From assembly GCF_029218125.1 (NCBI RefSeq), contig NZ_JARFXX010000011.1, positions 9,573 through 73,572 of the forward strand: a DNA stretch of 64,000 bases, read 5' to 3'. Source of the stretch: Oscillibacter faecalis_A. Lineage in GTDB: Bacteria; Bacillota; Clostridia; Oscillospirales; Oscillospiraceae. Below the pieces are notes generated by a model that did no database searches, had not been told where the DNA came from, and saw only the letters and a program-made list of their open reading frames with translations. Both the position numbers and the translations under genes were made by a program. This document shows positions 60,774-64,000 of the stretch, in pieces. The stretch's first letter is position 1. Each line of letters opens with the position of its first letter.

Positions 60774-60814
60774 GGACGTCCGATTGGATGTCCTGTTTCT
60801 TTTTGGAGCGGGCT
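60774..60814 (-). repeat. tRNA-Gly acceptor-end remnant plus terminator hairpin
   Basis: On the minus strand AGCCCGCTCCA is followed by AAAAGAAAC, then a hairpin AGGACATCC/GGACGTCCT. It has the same layout as the remnants at 52.19 and 53.31 kb. No tRNA body is attached. Confidence 0.6.
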
Positions 60815-60913
60815 TTCGTTTTGCTCTGTGGCGGATTGCTTATGGAGAAAGAGGAAAGTCGCAGCCCTCAAATAGAAAACATATAAAAAAACTATGCTTT
60901 TGCAGATTTCCTG

Positions 60914-60943
60914 TTGCACTCTTGTGATGGCTTGTGCTAAAAT
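60914..60943 (+). promoter_or_regulatory. Promoter of the DUF2461 gene
   Basis: TTGCAC (60914-60919) and the extended -10 TGCTAAAAT (TAAAAT at 60938-60943), spacer 18, lie 29 bases upstream of the start. Confidence 0.6.
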
Positions 60944-60972
60944 AAGCGCAATATGAAAGAAATGCGAGGAAT

Positions 60973-61659
60973 ATGATGTTTACGGGATTTACGGACGCCA
61001 CCGTGGACTTTATGTGGGGTATCCGCTTCAACAATGAGCGGGCGTGGTTTGAGGCGCACAAGGAAGACTATCTTCAGTCATTTTACCGCCCCATGAAAGA
61101 GCTGGGGGCGGAGGTCTATGACTATATTTCGGCCAAGCGGCCGGAGGACCCGCTGGTGTGCAAGGTGACGCGCATCTACCGGGACGCCCGCCGGCTCCAT
61201 GGCCGGGGGCCGTATAAGGACCACCTGTGGTTCTGTGTGGAGCCGCCGGTGGAGGACTGGACCACGCGGCCTACGTTCTGGTTTGAGTTGGGGCCGGACT
61301 ACTGGGGCTACGGCCTTGGTTGCTGGATGGCCCGGCCTATGGACATGGCAAAGCTCCGGGCGCGAATTGTCCGGGACCCGAAGCCCATGGAAGCGCTGAC
61401 GAAAAAGCTGAACGCCCAGACGGAGTTCACGCTGGGCGGCGAGCGGTACAAGCGGCCAAAGGCCGGTGCGCCCAATGAACTGCTGGCACCGTGGTTTTCA
61501 GCGAAGAATATCACCGTCACCCATGAGGACAAGCTGACGGAGGAGCTGTTCAGCCGGGACATTGTGGAGCGCATCAAGACCGGCTATGACTTTTTGCTGC
61601 CCTACTACGATTACTTTTTGACACTGCCATCCGACCCGGAGCCGGAGACACTGAAATAA
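60973..61659 (+). CDS. DUF2461 domain-containing protein
   Basis: The 228-residue protein matches DUF2461: TVDFMWGIRFNNERAWFEAHK at the start, KVTRIYRDARRLHGRGPYKDHLWF (the conserved arginine/lysine core) and FWFELGPDYWGYGLGCW. The biochemical role is unknown. It is probably co-transcribed with the HD-domain gene 27 bases downstream. ATG 60973 and 60976 are both possible starts. Confidence 0.85.
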   Translation: MMFTGFTDATVDFMWGIRFNNERAWFEAHKEDYLQSFYRPMKELGAEVYDYISAKRPEDPLVCKVTRIYRDARRLHGRGPYKDHLWFCVEPPVEDWTTRPTFWFELGPDYWGYGLGCWMARPMDMAKLRARIVRDPKPMEALTKKLNAQTEFTLGGERYKRPKAGAPNELLAPWFSAKNITVTHEDKLTEELFSRDIVERIKTGYDFLLPYYDYFLTLPSDPEPETLK

Positions 61660-61686
61660 GCAAGAAAACCAAAGGAGAGATAAGAA

Positions 61687-62271
61687 ATGAAAGCCTGCCC
61701 GGCAAGAGAAGAAGCACTGAATTTGCTGAAAAAGTACAACAGCGAGCCTTTCCACATTCAGCACGGTCTGACGGTGGAGGGCGTGATGCGCTGGTATGCC
61801 AACGAGCTTGGCTATGGCGAGGACGCCGATTTCTGGGCCACCGTGGGACTGCTGCACGATGTGGACTTTGAAAAGTGGCCGGAGCAGCACTGCATCAAGG
61901 CACCGGAGCTGCTGCGGGAGATCGGCTGCTCCGATGAGCTGATTCACGCGGTCTGTTCTCACGGCTACGGCATCTGCTGCGATGTGGAGCCTACAGAGGA
62001 GATGGAGAAGGTCCTCTTTGCCGCCGACGAACTGACGGGTCTCATTGGGGCCGCGGCCCGGATGCGGCCCAGCAAGTCCGTGCAGGATATGGAAGTCAGC
62101 TCCCTGAAGAAGAAGTATAAGGACAAGAAGTTTGCCGCCGGCTGCTCCCGGGACGTCATCAACACCGGTGCGGAGCGGTTGGGCTGGCCTATTGAGGAGC
62201 TGATGGAGAAGACCATTCTGGCCATGCGCTCCTGCGAGGATTCCGTCAACGCCGCTATGGAGGAAGTGTAA
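61687..62271 (+). CDS. HD-domain hydrolase
   Basis: The 194-residue protein has the metal-binding HD pattern: FHIQHGLTVEGVM (first His), GLLHDVDFEKWPEQH (HD), HAVCSHGYGICC (His) and FAADELTGL (final Asp). It belongs to a group of small HDIG-like phosphohydrolases common in Clostridia. The substrate is unknown. AAAGGAGAG precedes the ATG. Confidence 0.85.
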   Translation: MKACPAREEALNLLKKYNSEPFHIQHGLTVEGVMRWYANELGYGEDADFWATVGLLHDVDFEKWPEQHCIKAPELLREIGCSDELIHAVCSHGYGICCDVEPTEEMEKVLFAADELTGLIGAAARMRPSKSVQDMEVSSLKKKYKDKKFAAGCSRDVINTGAERLGWPIEELMEKTILAMRSCEDSVNAAMEEV

Positions 62272-62296
62272 GCGGAAGCCATTTTTCCAGAGCACC

Positions 62297-62329
62297 AAGC
62301 GCCCCGAAGGCATCGCCTCCGGGGCGCTT
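62297..62329. terminator. Shared terminator between convergent genes
   Basis: A 15-bp GC-rich stem (AAGCGCCCC/GGGGCGCTT core, one inner mismatch) with loop ATC. TTTT follows on the plus strand, serving the HD gene and possibly spmB. Confidence 0.8.
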
Positions 62330-62348
62330 TTGCGAATTTCTCGGGAAG

Positions 62349-62870
62349 TCAGGGGCCGAAGAACAGGCGGACGGTCCATGCCGCCGCCAGAAAACCGGTG
62401 AAGTCCGCTGCCAGCGCCGCCGGAACGGTGTGGCGGGTGCGGACGATTCCGGCGGAGCCGAAATAAACGGCGATGGTGTAGAATGTGGTCTCCGTGCTCC
62501 CCATCATCACGGCGGCCACGCGGCCCACGGTGCTGTCCGGGCCATGGGCTGCCATCAGCTCACTGGCAACGGCCAGCGCGCCGCTGCCGGAAACCGGGCG
62601 AATGAGCATCAGCGGCGCGGTCTCCGGCGGGATGCCCAGCAGCTCGAAAAGCGGAGCGCAGAGCCGGGAGAGCAGTTCCATGGCACCGGAGGCCCGAAGC
62701 ATACTCACGGCGGTGAGCAGGGCTACCAGCGCCGGAATAATGTGCAGCAGCACGGTCAAACCCTCCTCGGCGCCATGGGTCAGGGCGGCATAGACATTGA
62801 CGCGCCGCCCGGTGCCGTAAAGCGCCAGCGCGGAGAGCAGCAGGGGGAGAATCAGGGCGCTGAGGTTCAC
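62349..62870 (-). CDS. spmB: Spore maturation protein B
   Basis: The 173-residue membrane protein has the nucleoside-recognition/Gate domain: GAEEGLTVLLHIIPALVALLTA, ASGAMELL and RPVSGSGALAVASELM, then MMGSTETTFYTIAVYFGSAGI. With SpmA it is needed for core dehydration in spores. It overlaps spmA by 4 bases. Confidence 0.93.
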   Translation of the reverse strand: MNLSALILPLLLSALALYGTGRRVNVYAALTHGAEEGLTVLLHIIPALVALLTAVSMLRASGAMELLSRLCAPLFELLGIPPETAPLMLIRPVSGSGALAVASELMAAHGPDSTVGRVAAVMMGSTETTFYTIAVYFGSAGIVRTRHTVPAALAADFTGFLAAAWTVRLFFGP

Positions 62871-63451
62871 AGGCGGCCTCCTCTCCGGCGGGAGAGCAGG
62901 CGGGCGGTGAGCAGCCCCACCGTGACGGAGGCGATGGAGCTGACCCAGACGGCGGGCAGAATGTCAAAGGGCGCGGCGCTGCCATAGGCTGCCCGGACAG
63001 AGGCCACAGTGGTGGGGAGAAGCTGGATGGAGGCGGTGTTCAGCACCACCAGCAGGCACAGCTCATCGCTGGCCGTACCGCCGCAGCCCCGGGCCATGCG
63101 GCACGCGGCCTGAATCCCCAGCGGCGTGGCGGCGTTGCCAAGCCCTAAGAGGTTAGCGGAGACATTGGCGGAAACGGCGGCGAGGGTCTCCGTATCCCGG
63201 CTGGCATTTGGCAAAAGCCGCCGCAGCAGGGGCCGGAACAGGGCGGCGATCTTGTCCGCAAGGCCGCAGGCGCGGAGGACCTCCATCACGCCGCTCCAAA
63301 GGCAGAGAATGCCCGCCATGGAAAGGCTCAGTTCTACGGCGGACTGTGCGCCGGACAGCGCGGCGGCGGCTACGGCGTCCAGCGTACCGAAGAACAGGCC
63401 GCACAGCAGCGCGGCGGTGACCATACCCGCCCAGATCCATGAGATCGTCAT
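62867..63451 (-). CDS. spmA: Spore maturation protein A
   Basis: The start at 63451 (MTISWIWAGMVTAALLCG) follows AAGGGGTGAT. The 194-residue membrane protein has the Gate domain with ALSGAQSAVELSLSMAGILCLWSGVMEVL and ANLLGLGNAATPLGIQAA, followed by LLVVLNTASIQLLPTTVASVR. The spmA-spmB pair indicates that the organism belongs to a spore-forming lineage. Confidence 0.94.
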   Translation of the reverse strand: MTISWIWAGMVTAALLCGLFFGTLDAVAAAALSGAQSAVELSLSMAGILCLWSGVMEVLRACGLADKIAALFRPLLRRLLPNASRDTETLAAVSANVSANLLGLGNAATPLGIQAACRMARGCGGTASDELCLLVVLNTASIQLLPTTVASVRAAYGSAAPFDILPAVWVSSIASVTVGLLTARLLSRRRGGRL

Positions 63452-63490
63452 CACATCACCCCTTGGCACAGGATTTAACGCTGGAAGGAA

Positions 63491-63519
63491 TTGACAACAG
63501 GAATCTGTCATGCTAAACT
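63491..63519 (+). promoter_or_regulatory. Promoter of the AbrB-family gene
   Basis: TTGACA (63491-63496), 17 bases and TAAACT (63514-63519), divergent from spmA. Confidence 0.75.
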
Positions 63520-63561
63520 GAAAAAAGTCGGATCAAACTGAATAGAGAGGGGAACTGCGCG

Positions 63562-63822
63562 ATGAAAGCTACGGGAATCGTAAGAAAAGTAGACGAGCTG
63601 GGACGCATCGTACTGCCTGTTGAGATGCGCCGCACGCTGGACATTGCAGAGAAGGACGCATTGGAAATCTATGTGGAAGGAACCTCTGTCATTCTGAAAA
63701 AGTATAAGCCCAGTTGTATTTTCTGTGATGCGACAAAAAACGTGACGATGTTCAAGAATAAATGCGTCTGCCCCAAATGCCTGCGGGAGCTGCGGCTCCT
63801 TGCCCGGAGCGAAAAGGACTGA
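63562..63822 (+). CDS. AbrB/SpoVT-family transition-state regulator
   Basis: The 86-residue protein has the swapped-hairpin AbrB domain: MKATGIVRKVDELGRIVLPVEMRRTLDI and ALEIYVEGTSVILKKY (residues 1-48). A C-terminal tail with CIFC and CVCPKC pairs, probably zinc-binding, follows. This AbrB-plus-CxxC form is common in Clostridia. It should bind DNA as a multimer and adjust growth-phase genes. Own promoter and terminator. Confidence 0.92.
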   Translation: MKATGIVRKVDELGRIVLPVEMRRTLDIAEKDALEIYVEGTSVILKKYKPSCIFCDATKNVTMFKNKCVCPKCLRELRLLARSEKD

Positions 63823-63846
63823 GACAGGCAGACGAAAGCGGCAATG

Positions 63847-63879
63847 AAAAATCCCGCCCTGATATGGGGCGGGATTTTT
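63847..63879 (+). terminator. Terminator of the AbrB-family gene
   Basis: A perfect 13-bp stem AAAAATCCCGCCC/GGGCGGGATTTTT with a 7-base loop, T-rich on the right arm. The last 120 bases of the window hold only a small GC hairpin at 63,902-63,920. Confidence 0.9.
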
Positions 63880-64000
63880 TGCATTGTCTTGACAAAGGCA
63901 ACCCCCGGCTATGCCGGGGGAGAAAAAGAGCTTATAGCGAGGGGCGGAGTAGACAAGAAAAAGTCTCCAAGTTAGAGTGAATGAAAGGTTTGCCGACCAA

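Noticed and set aside
63902..63920. CCCCCGGC-TAT-GCCGGGGG hairpin near the window end as an IS200/IS605-type end
   Set aside because: The motif alone is too short; no transposase is in view and the window stops 80 bases later.

Overview
The window looks like a chromosomal segment of a GC-rich, spore-forming, anaerobic gut Firmicute, most likely order Oscillospirales (Oscillibacter/Flavonifractor-like). This is inferred from gene content (spmA/spmB, an AbrB/SpoVT-type regulator, uvrA with a Gram-positive-type LexA-like box, PyrK/PyrD class 1B, glycine riboswitch plus AGCS symporter) and from TnpX-, TnpV- and TnpW-like debris typical of gut Clostridia. No rRNA, CRISPR array or intact insertion sequence was seen.

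Layout. 1-7.4 kb: housekeeping genes (TraX end, YbaK, uvrA, era, pyridoxal kinase, tRNA-Leu) with a small XRE regulator module. 7.7-14.4 kb: secreted and lipoprotein genes, a truncated hydrolase, and an ECF sigma / anti-sigma / SLH-protein operon in which all three genes carry premature stops. 14.7-26.6 kb: an AT-richer island bounded by serine-recombinase remnants and a broken tRNA-Leu. It holds an AbiE type IV toxin-antitoxin pair, a complete type I restriction-modification system (hsdM, hsdS, hsdR), two tiny coupled ORFs, a truncated MjaI-like restriction gene and a recombinase with an internal TGA. 26.6-33.5 kb, mostly minus strand: tRNA-Ala, a cation efflux transporter, a zinc-ribbon protein, a voltage-gated K+ channel preceded by seven 17-bp tandem repeats, and a flavinylation cluster (apbE, NusG domain II, Gx transporter).

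35.1-45.8 kb is one plus-strand operon for de novo UMP synthesis: pyrC-pyrK-pyrD-pyrF-pyrE-pyrB-pyrI-carA-carB. The last gene is fused in frame to a diaminopimelate epimerase (DapF) domain that has lost one of its two catalytic cysteines. 46-51.4 kb holds rlmA, a MATE exporter, a cysteine desulfurase, mtaB and yfbR. 51.5-53.8 kb is a repeat-rich stretch with tRNA-Gly 3'-end scars, a possible structured RNA, a TnpV remnant and a four-tRNA operon (Val-Asp-Phe-Gly). 53.9-64 kb returns to housekeeping genes: hslO, a methyltransferase, a TrpR-related regulator, an AGCS symporter under a tandem glycine riboswitch, asnS, tRNA-Leu(CAA), two small enzymes, spmBA and abrB.

The strongest candidates for something undescribed are the CarB-DapF fusion, the 17-bp repeat array in the 5' UTR of the channel gene, the tRNA-3'-end/terminator repeat family with its 142-bp companion repeat, and the five-hairpin element at 52.3-52.5 kb. 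All calls come from reading the sequence and from family knowledge; no database search was run.
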